Source of the DNA: Notamacropus eugenii
Lineage: Eukaryota; Chordata; Mammalia; Diprotodontia; Macropodidae
Assembly: GCF_028372415.1 (NCBI RefSeq)
Contig: NC_092872.1
Location: 258,317,008-258,381,007, forward strand
Direction of reading: 5' to 3'
Length of the DNA: 64,000 bases
Below are positions 27,791-40,331 of this stretch, piece after piece. The stretch's first letter is position 1. The number at the start of each line of letters is the position of its first letter. The notes under the pieces are model-generated. The model was not told the origin of the DNA. It searched no databases and saw only the letters and a program-made list of their open reading frames with translations. The position numbers were made by a program, and so were the translations under genes.

Positions 27791-29617
27791 CACCTCATTT
27801 TACAAATGAGGAAACTGAAGCCCAGAGAAAACAAGGCAGGTATCTGAGGAAGATTGTGGACTCAGACCTTTCCTACTCCAAGTCTCCTGAGCTGCCTCAT
27901 TTGCCGGAAGACCCTGGGACAGACTCTGGAAATGCAGATAGATACAGCACAGCCCTGCTCTGGTCTAATGAAGAACAAACTTTGGGCCAAGGACACAGCT
28001 AGACAAAACATTTGGATGTTTCTTCGGATGATCTCACTACTAGGCCACACTGGGACACCTCTGATTGTCAGAAAGCTCCTTTACAGAGACCCTGCCCCAG
28101 CCCCCAGGGAAGGTGGCTCTGCCCTCCATACGAGGAGCTTGGAACCTCTTTTGGTCTCCTTGGGCAGTGGATCTGAGGGTGCCTATGGCCCTCTTCTCAG
28201 AAGCAGAAAGTAAAATACAAGTGAAACTACACATTAGTGAAAATAAAGATGCAGTGTTCCTGTTCAGGTTCACAGACTCTGATGTCTCTGCACTGACTCC
28301 CTGGAAATCCATGGACTCCAAGTTAAGAATGACTGCTCTCTCCAGGGCCAACCAGAACAAATACAGTCCCTCCTGGTTGCAGCCTTCTCTTTTCCAGGTT
28401 AAATAGTCCCCTTTCCTTCCAGTAAGTCTAATGAGTCTCCACTAGGTTTTGATCACAGATTGTGGGAAGTGAGAAGGGAAGGAAGTTGACCTGACCTAGA
28501 CCAGATAGCCCAGCACCTGAGTATGGAATACTTGGTCTCTGCCCCTAAACAGGACTGGGACATCGAAGAGTGTAGTTAGGATAGAGACCTAAGGCCCTCT
28601 GGTCCCTCTGAAGTGCCCCCCTCCAGTTTTTAACCCCCTCCCTAGCTCCTCTGTTTCCCTGTCTGAATCCAAAGGGTCACCTGCTTGTCCTGTTCCTGGA
28701 ACTCTGCCCACCAGGGGCAGGGGGAACATGGCAATGAGAAGAATCAAAGTTAATAAGACTTCATCAAGGCCCTCCTGTGTGTGAAGTATCAATCATGTGG
28801 TTTCCCTAGCTTTACGGAGCTTAGAATCTGCCACTGAGAGTCTGGATTTGATCCCTGAATAGGTCATCTATTTGATCCCTGCAACAGAAACACGTTTATA
28901 GAGTGCTTTGTAAAGCTCTTTACAGATGTTAACTCTTGGTTAATGACTAAAAAGTACTTAATAAGGGACTCGCTGCTGTGTGGAGTCTAAGGGGGACAGA
29001 GGGGGCACAAAAGGAGGTGACTTTTGATTGGAGTTTTAAAGGAAGGTTAGAAATTCAATTGGTAATAGGGGAGGGAGAGCATTCCAGACACTGGAAATAG
29101 CCTAAGCAAAGATGAGGAGGAAGAAAACTTGGTGTATTGGGGGAGGGTAGAGAGTCATGGAATGGGGCTGGAACATAGTGTGCATGAAGTGGAGCAGGAT
29201 TTGAGGTGGTTCTGGAGGGTTATGGAGGGTTCTGAATGGCAGGCTAAGGAGGTTAAGATATTATTTGGTCGGTAATAATTGCTAGCATTTATACAGCACT
29301 TTAAAATTTGCCAGGCACTCTGAGTAGGTAATCTCATTTGATTCTGACAATCATCCTGTGAGGTTGGAGTTATGACACTAAGAGACATGGACCTGCCCAG
29401 GGTCACATAGGATTTGAACTCAAGTCTTCTTGACTGAATTGGGCCTCCTAGCAACCTCAATAGGGAACAACTAAAGACTTTTGAGTTAGAGGAGTAGCAT
29501 GGAGAAGTTTATCCTGGCATTGGTGCAAAGAATGAAAGAGGAGGAAGACCCAAACAACCTGTTAGGAGTCTACTCCAATAGTCAGGGGACAGGTAACGAG
29601 TGGTTTGATTCCTTTCA

Positions 29618-29812
29618 TCCCTCCCATTCATCCATCCATCCATCCATTTGTTAATTAATCCATCCATCCATTTATTAATTAATCCATCCATCCATTCATT
29701 CATTTATTCAACCATTTAATCATCCATCATTCACCCATTTATTCATTTATCCATCCATCCACTCATTTTTCCTTCTATTTTTCATTTATTCATCCACTCA
29801 CTTATTCAAAAA
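29618..29812 (+). repeat. Tetranucleotide (CCAT/ATTC)n array
   Basis: Blocks of (CATC)n and (ATTT/ATTC)n, with 'ccatccatttattaattaat' repeated twice, so part of it grew as a longer unit. Confidence 0.92.
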
Positions 29813-31824
29813 GCACCTGTTCAGCCTCTCTCATGTACCAGGCCCTGTTCTTGAAAGGCACTGGATTTGGATTCTGAGCATCTGGATTTGAATCCTGTTT
29901 CCTTACCTATCAAATGAGATAGGACCTCTATAATCCCTTTTAGTTCCAAATCTAGGCTCTTCTGACCCTATGCCTTCCCTTCTCAAAGTATATAGGGAGG
30001 GGACTAGGGAGGTAGAATGTGATATATGTTATCATATGAAATCACTGTATTAGTTTTTTTTTTCTTAACTGATTTTCCTTGTACAGGGTTGGGCACATGT
30101 TTGGTAAATGACTGGCATAAAAACATAAGGCAGAGCAAAAACCACTAGTTTTGTAGTCAATGGACCTGAGTTCAGATTCCATTCTGTCACTTACTACCTA
30201 TGAGTCCTTGGCTGACTTGTTTATTCTCTCTGAGCCTCAGTTTCCCCACATGTGAACAGAGGGTATAGGGCTAGATGCCCTCTGAGGCCTCTTCCAGTTC
30301 TATGTCTCAGACCCCTGTCTAGATGCTTTCTAAGGTCCTTTCCAGTTCTGATATCCTTTTATCATGGATCTGATGTCTACATTTTAAATAAAAGGAAACA
30401 GAAGCTCAGGAGAATGAATGGTTTGGGTCACAGCCCTAGCAAGCAAATGTCGACACCAGGCCTGCACGTTGGCCCTAAATTCTGCTCCTGTCCCTCGATA
30501 CCAAGGTCTCTATCAGATCTAACTTTCTAAGATTCCTATGAGTCTTCTGAAATCTCTAGAGCCTCTCCACGGCTGAAAAGAAAGTGATGAAAATGTGGGG
30601 TTCAGTGAGGGGATGGGGAATGGAGAAGACAGAACTATGTTCCTCACTCTTCAACTATAGTTGAGAACCACAAATGAATATTCCTTGACCCTCAGCCACA
30701 CAATGGTCTCCTGAGAGAAAGGTCTCACACATACCCCCAACACTGTGTATACTACCTTCCAGGTTTTGGGGTATTTTTACTCTTCATTAATTCGTACGAA
30801 TCTTCCCATGCTTCTCTGAATTCTGACTATCCCAGACTGTTTGAGATGAGTGAACTTGGAGCAAGGTTAGACCTTGAAAATGTTTCACCCACGATAAGAT
30901 TATTCACATGTCTGCCCTATCCATACCACTTTGCCTCATACCAGTCATACAAATAAGAACATACACTTCTAAAGTGATTTAAGATTTACAAAGTGTTTTC
31001 CTCACAGTAGTCTGGGGGTTGGAGGAAAGGGATATAGTTTGAATTTTGTTTTACCTTAAGCAAGTTTCTTCTATAAGCCTCATCATTTGAAAATGGGGAG
31101 TGGGGGTAAAAAAGGTTTCTAGCAAGGTAGTAAAGGGAAAAGTCATGAGTCATCAGCTTTGCCAAATTCCCTCCAGAACAATGAAAAAAACACCTAAGGG
31201 GGAAAAAGAGAAAAATAGGGGTAAACAAACATATTTTTAAATGCTAACACATAAAAGGAGGAGGAAAAGTAAAAGAAATCTGCAAGTTGGAGAACGGGGG
31301 AGATTACAACATAATCAATGAATCTTAGGGGCTAAAAGAAACCAAAGAGAAGACACTAGAAGGAGCAGGGGTGGGGATGGCCAATTAAAATCTACAGTGA
31401 CCACAAAAAGTCAGAATTTTCACAAGGCACATAAACTTGGATAACAAATACACAGAACAGATATCCATAAAGAAGGAACATGGCAAAAGTGATACCTCCA
31501 CAGCATAAAAAAGTGATGGAAAATACAAACAAAACTGGCATCATTGAGAAAAGTGTCCTATCAGAAGACAAACCAAGAACAGCACAAAGCAAAATCAAAG
31601 GACAATTCAACTGGAAGGACTTAATTACCAAACATGATGGAATTTGACAACAGATCTTAGAATGAAACCATGAATTTTCAAACCAAAAATAATGAAGAAA
31701 AAAAATCTGATGATCATATTTCAGAGAATCAAACAAGAAAGGGTCCCAGAATTACTAAAATCAAGGAAGAAAGAAATTGTTTTTGATATACATGGGGCCC
31801 TGCCCTCTGCATTTGGGGTTTACT

Positions 31825-31845
31825 TTATATATATATAACTTCTTT

Positions 31846-31907
<62 letters not shown>

Positions 31908-31910
31908 CAT
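31825..31910 (+). repeat. TA/TG microsatellite
   Basis: Two short (TA)n runs followed by about 23 TG units. Confidence 0.97.
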
Positions 31911-31949
31911 ACATTTTCTTGGGGGCATATGCCCAATAGTGTGATTGAC

Positions 31950-32190
31950 AGAATATGTGTGTGTTCATCTTTCATTGCCAAAGAAGACCATGCCATCAGA
32001 GAAATGATGACATGACTTGCACTCGACTTTGTTTTGAGTGAGGGAGGGCTGTGCAGGTCACCAGCCTCACTTCTCCTCCAGGGCCATCTGAATCCAGTGA
32101 CCAGATATTCATCAGGATGACTGGAGATGACCCAGGATGAGGCAATTGGGGTTAAGTGACTTGCCCAAGGTCACACAGTTAGTGAGTGTG
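31950..32190 (+). repeat. Interspersed repeat of marsupial type
   Basis: Begins near 'cattgccaaagaagaccatg' and ends in 'gcccaaggtcacacagttag'. I recognise it as a moderately repeated sequence of marsupial genomes, but cannot name the family. It follows a TA/TG tract and interrupts the A-rich LINE-derived block. Confidence 0.5.
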
Positions 32191-32779
32191 TGTGTTCTTT
32201 GGGGTATACACCCAGTAGTGTGGTTAACAGAACCTACAAGACACCATTAGTGATAAATCCCAAATGCAACTCACTTACACATATTGTCATCAGATTCCAA
32301 AGCTACAATGCCAAATTATATTTTACTGGTAGTCAAGAAGAAAAATATTACCTGTCAGGAAAAACCAATCTGAATTGCACAAAACTTTACAGATAAGATG
32401 AGGAGCAATAGAAAGAGGTGGAATATGATTGAGGGAAACTGAGCTTCACCCAGCTAGGTTAAGTACTTTTTGAGAATAAGAGAAGGACATTTGGCATGCC
32501 TTAACAATTCTAAGAATTTTTATTTTTATTTTATGAAGACAAAAAGCCTTGGCAGGGCATTTGATATGCAAATTAACCTAGAAGTAGAACTTCAACAAGA
32601 GAAATCCTTTAAAATTTTATAACTATGAATGACTGACGGTGTGAATTCTACCCCCAAAAGGCAGAAATTTGAAGTCCTTCTTTTACAGACCATATTACAA
32701 TAAAAATAGTTATCAAGAAGGAAACTGTGGTTAAGAGATGCATTTTTTTAGACTGGGACCAAAAAAGAAATTGCTAGAT

Positions 32780-33480
32780 AATGTTTGGGTCCAAGAACAA
32801 ATTATAGAAACAATTTTTTAAAACTATGGTAAAGATAATGACAATATGAATACAACATATCAAATTTTATGGGATGCAGCTCAAGTAGTTCTCAGGAGGA
32901 AAATTCTATCCCTGAGCATTTATATTAGCAAAAGACAAACATGGAAGATTAGTGAGTTGGGTTTGCAGCTAAAATGAGAAAAATCAACAAATTAATATCC
33001 TTATACCAAGCACACAATAAAAAATCAGCCATGTTAAAGGAGAAATTAACAAAACTGAGAGCAAGTGAACAAGTGAATTACTACATATGTAAAACAGAGC
33101 TGGGTTCCTAAAAAGACCAATAAAATTAATAAACCATTAGCAAATTTAATTAAAATGAAAACAAAAAAGTCTATCAAAATAAAAAATAAAATGAGAGAAA
33201 TCACAAGAATACAGAAGAAATAAAGAAAATTCTCAGTGACTATTACACATCGTCATATACCAACAAATTGAGACTAAAAAAGACACGGATGAATATTCAC
33301 AAAACTACAAAAATCCCCAGTTCATAAAACAAGAAATAGATTAAATAAAGGAACATCAGAAAGAGTAACTGAAAAGACCGTTAATGAGCTGTACTGTAAT
33401 AAAACACTCAAGACTAGAAGGATTCACAAGCAAATTCTATCATAAATTTAAAAAATCATCTCTGTACTATATAACAAAAG
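32780..33480 (+). mobile_element. Old L1 ORF2 fragment
   Basis: A-rich sequence with L1 ORF2 landmarks after the endonuclease: about 32865 'tttatgggatgcagctcaag' (LWDAA-like; L1 has NLWDAAKAVLRGKF), then about 33095-33150 a decayed WF.KINKI.KPLA-like run, then about 33415 'gaaggattcacaagcaaatt'. Many frame breaks. The A-rich block just upstream (31190-31790 and 32230-32780) may belong to the same or another LINE, but I cannot assign it. Confidence 0.65.
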
Positions 33481-33552
33481 TTTACAGTAAGATTTACATT
33501 TATTTACAGTGTGTTACAATGTAAAAAGAACTGGGCTGGGAGTTAGAAAGAC

Positions 33553-33805
33553 CTGGGTTTGAATCAAGAGTGTGCTGGTGAATGTTTAACATCTGGCTCT
33601 CCCCACTACTCCCAAAAAATCTGGACCCATGGCATACTTTTCCGTTTGATGTACATTATTAAGACATTTTTTTCCATCACTTTCTCAAGTCTAGACAATC
33701 ACCAAAAATGATAAATCAAGCCTTGATTTGTAGTGTTTGCTGATTCCCAAGGTGTACATGCTCATCCTAAAATTGAACAACCTGACCCTGAGGCTTATGG
33801 GAACT
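33553..33805 (+). mobile_element. hAT-like MITE, copy 1
   Basis: Starts near 'agtgtgctggtgaatgttta' and continues with 'gtctagacaatca' and 'gtgtttgctgatt'. Related to copies at about 43.62-43.87 and 49.08-49.33 kb. The right end is diverged. Non-coding. Confidence 0.6.
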
Positions 33806-36269
33806 GTCTCCAGATTGTCCTTGCCCCTGACATTTACCAGCTGTGTGACCAGGACTACCAAGTCTGAACTTCTCACCGTAATCTCCTAAAAGACAAAAGC
33901 TGCCTTATTTTTGTCTTCATATGCCCAGCACCATAACACAAAGGGCACTTAAGAAATGTTGGTGGTTCATCACCATAATTGGTTTTTTCTTTGCTTATCA
34001 TGCCTTCTCTCTGTTTTATTCTTGTGTGTATATTTGAATACTTGCAAATAATAGCATTTTTTGTAGCTTTAAGGTTTGTGATACACTTTACAAATATTTT
34101 ATTTTATCCTTAAAATATCTCTGAGAGATTGGTGCAATTATAATCCCCCCTTTTACAGATGAAAAAACTGAGGCAGAGAGGTCACATAGCACTCTGTCAG
34201 TAAGAAAGCCACAATGTGGCCAAAAGGACACTTTCCAGATAAGGAAGCTCTTTCCTCTTTTCCTAGCTACAACGAGTTTCTATTTCTAGAGGACAGTTAG
34301 GGGTAAGCTGGAGAGATGCTCCAGGAGGAGGATCCCCTTCCCATTCTCAAAATTCCCAAGCACAGATATCAAACCCACTGCCCAAGGGCCACTCCTGAGT
34401 GAAACCAGATGAAAATGTCACTGAGAAATATTTAACAAAATAAATAGAGATATAATAGACACATAGAACATAGATGGTGATAATATATGGATTCCAACAT
34501 TAATCTGCAGCTGGCAGGAATCCTTAAGTCCAGTTTAGTGGCCCCCATTTCTTTTGGGGTTCAAGCCCACTAGGATGACTGATGCTGCAGCCTTCCCTCT
34601 GAGGGACCTCCCTGCAGCTTGTATAGAAATGATCATTTGCATACTGTCGAAAATTTCTCCATCATAATATGAATTCCTTGGGGGCTGAAACTATTTCTTT
34701 GCATGCCCAGCTCTTAGTACGTTTGCCACATAATAATCTCCTCATAGACGATTGTTGACTGACTAAATGACTAGTCCTGTATCCCAAAGAAAATTCTACC
34801 ATGTCAAAGAGCATCAGAATCTCAGAATCAAAAGAGGGACCTTAAGTGTCGTCAAGTCCAATGCTTACCTGAACAGGAGACCCTCCAACAGAAAGAGCAC
34901 TGGATCTGGTGGACAATACACTGGGTTTGAACCAATTGGTCAGTCTAGTAAGTATTAAGAACCTCCTATGCACCAGGCACAGTGCAAATAGAATGAATGA
35001 AGCAATCCCTACTTACAAAGAGCTGACATTCTAATGAGGGAAACAAGTACACATAGAACTATTTGAAGTCAGAGGAGCCAGGTTTGAATCTCTGTTCTAT
35101 TACCTGTAAGGAACAAGTCCTTTAGGGTTCTAGGCCTCAATAACTCACGTATAAAATGAATGGGTTCCAGGTTTAAAGTTCTGATCCTTTAAGACTATGG
35201 CCCGGGTTCAGATCTTGACTCTGACATTTATGACTCACATGACCTCGGACAAACACTCCCCTCCACAAGCCACCACGCCCCTCCCATCAGTCTCATCTTC
35301 CTCATCTTGGACTAAATGGCCCTTTGAGGTCCCTGGGCCTCTAACAACATCCCAGGTATCTATCCTCTGCTTGAAGGACTTTCATTGATGGGGAGCTCAA
35401 CTACCTGGATGAAGGCCACCCTTTTTAGATCTCCAGAGCAGGAAGGTTTTTCATTCTATTGCTTCCACCCACTGATCCCCACTCTGCCCTTGGAGTCCAA
35501 ACAGTACAAAGCTATTCCATCTTCATCAGGAGAGCCCTTTGAAGGCAAAATTGGAGAATATTTTGCTGTTATCCCTTCAGTCATTTCTCTGGGATGGAGG
35601 GACAGGGAGAAGATTCTTTTCCTCCACTTCCCAGAGGGTAAACTGAGGTTCACATGCCCCTTGATAAGGATGAGAAACCCTCGATTTCACAGAGAGCCCT
35701 GGCCAGTGGATCATACAATCCAACCATGACCAACCTGGGAAGGAGCTTGAAATACAAATTGTCATCTCTGGATAGACCTTAGAACATAGAACATGGAACC
35801 TCAGGGCTGGGAAAGAACTTAGGATGTAGCCTTTCCAAGATGCAAGGGACCTTCCAATGGCAGAGACTCCAATGAAGAGACTCAGGCCCAGCCAAGGAGG
35901 TGAAATGACCTCCCAGGTCACACAGCCACCTGGTGACAGAGATGGGAGATGAATCCTGGACTTCTCATGCCCCTGCTCCCAAATCTGAGCTATCTTCTTC
36001 CTAGTGATTGTTTCACTGCCTTGACAACCTGAAGTTGCATTTACCCACCTGTAAAATGGGATCATACTTGGCTCACAGATTTAAAGTTGGAAGGGACCTC
36101 AGATGTGATCCAGTCCAAGCTCCTCATGTTACAGATGAGGAAACTGAGGCCCAGGGAGGGGAAGGGACTTATCCAAGATCACCCAGGTAAGAAGGCGTAG
36201 AGCTGGGACTCACTTTCACCCATGAGACCAAGTTCAATGCCCTTTCTCCCTGGAAAGTCATCCTTATGG

Positions 36270-36510
36270 GACAGCTGGGTGTTGCAGTGGTTAGAGCATT
36301 GGGCCTGGAGTGATGAAGAGCTAAGCTTAAATCCAGCCTCAGACACTTACAAGTGTGAAACCCTGGGCAAGTCACTTAGCCTCTGTTTGCCTCAGTTTCC
36401 TCATCTGTTAAATGGGGATAATAACAGCCCCAGGGCTGTTGTGGGGATCAGTGGAATCACATCTGCAAAGCGCTTTGTAACCCTCAAAATGCTCTGTGAA
36501 TGCAGCAGGG
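36270..36510 (+). repeat. Marsupial SINE, full length
   Basis: Complete order from 'gggacagctgggtgttgcag' through the A-box-like 'tggttagagcattgggcctg' to 'gcaaagcgctttgtaaccct'. The best-preserved tRNA-derived head in the window. Confidence 0.85.
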
Positions 36511-37805
36511 CACAGATTTCTCACACTAGTGCACACCTGGCCTCCCCTGAAGCCTGCTTCCTTTTCATTCCACCTCATTTCTTTCAAGTCCTGGCTCTGC
36601 TGGCAGCCCCTCCCTGGCCATGTTGATCTCAGTTCCTTCCTCTCCCAACACTGAGCACCCACAGCCAGGACACTGGGACTTGCAATCCACTTCTGCTATT
36701 GTTTGCTGGGTAACCTCTGGGGAGTTACCTCCCAGTTAAGCAAAGGACTTGGAGCAAGATACGAGTTTGAATCCTACTTCAAACACCAGCTGTATGACCC
36801 AGGATAAGTCAATCCATCTCACACAGCCTCCGTTTTCTCACCTGTAAAACAAGGGTGATAACAGCACCGACCTCACAGGTTTGTTTGTGAGGATCAAATC
36901 CAGTCAGATAAAATATGTAAAGTGCTTTGTGCTGTAGAGACATCAGCTCTAAGTCATTCCCCCTCTGAGGCTCAGTCTCCTGTTCTGTAAAATAAACGGG
37001 TGGGATGAGAAGACCTGTGAAGTCGCTCCCATGCCTGTGTGAACCCAGGCCGGCCTTGTCTCTGGGTCCAGGGAGATCTCCTTCTAGTACCAAGTGAAGT
37101 AGGTTCAGATTCAGAGTCAGCTGCTCCTGCTCCCCAAACTGCTGGCACGGACAGATGCCAAAGGATGCTGAGCACGATGCAGAAGATGCAGGAAATCCTT
37201 GACCAGCAGACGCGGCTTCAGTCTCCTAATCCCTTGGTACTTCCCCTGCCTCTCTTTTCCATCCACAAGTCCTGGGCAGAAGAGTCAGCTCCCCCTGGGA
37301 CTAAGAACCAGCAGATTACAAACCAGCCAGGTAACCTTGGGCAAGCCCCTTTACCTCTAAGGGTTTAGAATCACAGAATGTCAGAGGTGGGAGAGTTAGC
37401 CTAGACTGACCCTGTTGTTTCATAACTGTTGAGGCAGCTGAGGCCCAGAGAAATTAAGAGACTAACTCATGATCACACAGTTCATTAGGGACAGAACCCA
37501 AACAAAAACCCAGGTTTTCTGAGGCTAGTTCTTCACCCTTCCCACTACACTATCCCTGCTTCCCCTTGAAAGTTGTGAAAATGAAATTAAAAGTAAAGAG
37601 CCCACACGTTTCTGTTCTGCACAATGAATGGATTGGGCCATTCATCTGAGTGTCTGACAAAGAATTAATGACCACCCTTTGTCAATGGCTCTGCCTTCTG
37701 AAGGTCAGTCTTCTATCCTCCCAAGCCATCACCCCACCCCAGACTAGATACAACACTAAGCCAACAAGTGGGTGCAGATGATCTGTAAGGGGACACTCCA
37801 GTAAT

Positions 37806-38310
37806 GGAGAAGTCTCAGTGGCACAGTAGATAAAGCATTGAACTTGAGAGTCAGGAAGACCTGAGCTCAAGTCCTACCCCAGACACTTACTAGCTGTACA
37901 ATGCTGGACAAGTCATTTAATCTCTGCCTCACTTCCTCATCTGTACAATGGGAATCATGGCATCTACCTCACAGGTTGTTGTGAGGATCAAATGATAATA
38001 TTTGTAAAGCACTTGGCAAACCTTAAAGTGCTGTATTTTTGTTGTTGACTCTTCCTGACCCCACTGGTACTTTCTTGGCAGAGATACTGGAGTGCTTTGC
38101 CATTTCCTTCTCCAGCTCATTTTACAGATGAGGAAACTGAGGCAAGCAGGGTAAAGTGACTTGCCCAGGGTCACCCAGCTAGTAAGTGTCTGGAGTCAGA
38201 TTTGAACTCAGGAGAATGAGTCTTCCTGACTCCAGGCCCAGCACTCTGCACTATGCCACCCCTAGCTGCCTAAAGTGCTATAAAAATGCCAAGTCTTATT
38301 ATTATTCTGT
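37806..38310 (+). repeat. SINE split by a younger SINE
   Basis: The + strand SINE (37806-38035, resuming 38271-38310) is interrupted by a - strand SINE (about 38036-38270). The junctions carry a near-perfect 12-bp target duplication: 'taaagtgctgta' at 38024-38035 and 'taaagtgctata' at 38271-38282. Confidence 0.88.
38036..38270 (-). repeat. Inserted SINE (younger of the nested pair)
   Basis: Inverse of the family: opens with the tail ('tttgttgttgactcttcctg', 'tggagtgctttgccatttcc') and closes with the head ('tatgccacccctagctgcc'). Confidence 0.88.
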
Positions 38311-38956
38311 CTATGATGCTATGAACTTGATGCACCTCAAGGAGAAAATGGATGTAAGGTAGCCATGAGAAGGCAGGATGGAGAATCCCAACATGCCCAA
38401 GCTGGGAAGGCCCTGAGAACATGGAACACGCAGTGTTGGAGCTGAGAGGACCTTAGACATCAAATGTAAGAACTAAAAGGGACCTAGCATCAGAGCTCCC
38501 CCTTGTTTTCCAGATGGGGAGACTGAGTCACAAAGAAGGGAAGTCAGGTCATGACTGCCGATTCCTTACAAAGAAGCCCGTAGTAGCTCCCCTCAAAGAT
38601 GGTGTTTTGTGTTTTCTTTTCCTCAAAAATAAACCAACAGGAACAAATACTTTTTGTGCTTTGGTACATTTCTGGAGCAGCCAAAAGAAAAAAAAAAACA
38701 GAAAAAGGGGGAAAATTCACAAGCTTGGGACAAAATTAATAAATAGGTCACATTTAAAAGCTTTGGGGCTGCTATATACAACACTTCATGCACTGTCATT
38801 CTGGGCCAGGTGATGTCACAGGAATGATTTAAGGTCAGCCCCCAACAGCATTCTGGGACCAAACAGGCAGGACAAAGAAGCTCCCACTACCTCAGGGGTT
38901 TCTTTTCTCCAGGGAGGCCTCTTCCCCAAGGTGGATCTTTGGACTCTCTAGCTCCA

Positions 38957-38962
38957 TTTACT
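38957..38962 (-). terminator. Weak candidate poly(A) signal of ADAMTS14 (AGTAAA)
   Basis: On the - strand AGTAAA lies about 800 bases past the ADAMTS14 stop. No AATAAA is visible on this strand between 39763 and about 38000. An ATTAAA at 37915-37920 lies inside a SINE. The true 3' end cannot be fixed from sequence. Confidence 0.25.
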
Positions 38963-39762
38963 CCAAAGTGAGCCCTGCTACCTCAGTCACACATAGGGAT
39001 CTCCTGGAGTCCAGCCCTGGCAGCTGGTGAGGGACTGACTGACTCATAGCACCGTAATGAACAAAGGAGGCTGGGTCTTTGGGGCTGGGGAGTCAGGACA
39101 CCTGGAGCGGTACACTGGGACATCTCCTCCCAGAACTTCCAAGGCAACAGAGAACATGACAAAGAGCACCACAAAACAGGTCTGGGAGAGGGGCTGCACT
39201 CCCTCCCATTTCCTCCCCAGTGCCAATGGGCAAGGGTCCCCTCGGTCTGACCCCCACTCCATCTTTCCTAGGCAGGGACCCTGAAAGTAGCTCATGGCAC
39301 TGGTTTCCTGGAGAGGGTGGGGGTCTTTGGGGCTGTCCCAGGACTCAACGGCATAAGCAAAGAGAAAGGACTGTGGGTCTCCAGCACCGTGGCCGGTCCT
39401 GGACCGACTTCCACTGAGGCCCAATTAGCACCTTAGCGGGCGAGTCCCCGAGGCTTGGACCATAGGAGCTTTGAGGTATCTGGCCGAGGGGACTCCCCCA
39501 TGCACCTTCCCCTTCTCTGGCAACCTCTGCTGCCTTTCACTCTGCTTTCACTCAACTGCTTTTTCTCTCCCCACCCCACCCCACCCTCTCTAACCCTCTA
39601 GAGAGCTACAAAGTGCCACAGTCCCAAATAATAAAAATAATTACACAAATCATTAAAAACAGAGCCTTTGCTCAGCCCTCCAGTGCTCTCCTGAGTCCCC
39701 ACGGGCAGCTCGAAGGCTGTGTGAACCTGGGTTGAATGAGAGAGCCGGCCAGACCCAGGAGC

Positions 39763-40331
39763 TCATGTGATGGGAGATGCTGCTGGGGGGCCCTGGCCTT
39801 GAGGTCCCAACCTCTTGCTGTCCCTCCTCTGCTGTCCTTCCTCCCAAGATGCAGAGGCCAGCGGGTTGTCCCTGGAAGCGGGAGTGGGCACCTCAATCCA
39901 GGAAGCAGGGAGCCATCCAAGGGCCGGGGTCCTGGCCCACAGGGCCCCCCAACTTTGTTTTTGTGGAGCCAACCTGCCCTGAGTCACTGACGGGCTGGCA
40001 TCCGTTGGAGCCGGGGGCTCAGCCGCCGGATCATGGGCACCTGGTTGTCGCTCTGCCACCTCTGCCATCAGGGGGGGTGGGCTAGGAGCCATGACAAGGG
40101 TCTGGTTCACTCCTGGGGATACCACGCTGGTCTCAGGACACTGGGAGAAGGTTCTGGGTGTAGAGAGGGCGGGAGGCAGTGTCGTGGGTCTGGGGGCCGG
40201 ACTGGGGGTGGAGGCAGCCTCATTCTTGCTGCAGGACTCACAGCACAGCTTGTTGTAGCCAGGGATGGAGCAATAGCGAGCCAGGACTTCCATCTGGCAG
40301 AAGATAGACCTGTCCCCCAAGCAGAACTCCT
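39763..40331 (-). CDS. ADAMTS14: ADAMTS14 last coding exon: PLAC domain, Pro-rich tail, stop
   Basis: Acceptor 'gtgatttcag'. The first 40 or so residues ([32 protein letters not shown]) form the six-cysteine PLAC module. About 150 residues rich in Pro, Ser, Thr and Ala follow, with one NQT site, ending GPPAASPIT and the stop at 39763-39765. Human ends SLPAASPVT. The tail is poorly conserved in between and probably disordered. Confidence 0.97.

Larger units (their letters stand above)
24585..39762. other. Region between the 3' ends of TBATA and ADAMTS14
   Basis: Some 15 kb with no exon I can assign. It contains the right inverted repeat arm, GT and TA/TG tracts, a tetranucleotide array, an A-rich LINE-derived block, one MITE, many SINEs including a nested pair, and the 3' UTR of ADAMTS14 at its right edge. 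Two unassigned exon-like stretches (37088-37236 and 39097-39284) are described under findings. The human gap is about 9 kb as I recall. Confidence 0.65.

Noticed and set aside
36270-36350. tRNA-like A and B box sequence
   Set aside because: It is the tRNA-derived head of a SINE, with no foldable full tRNA.
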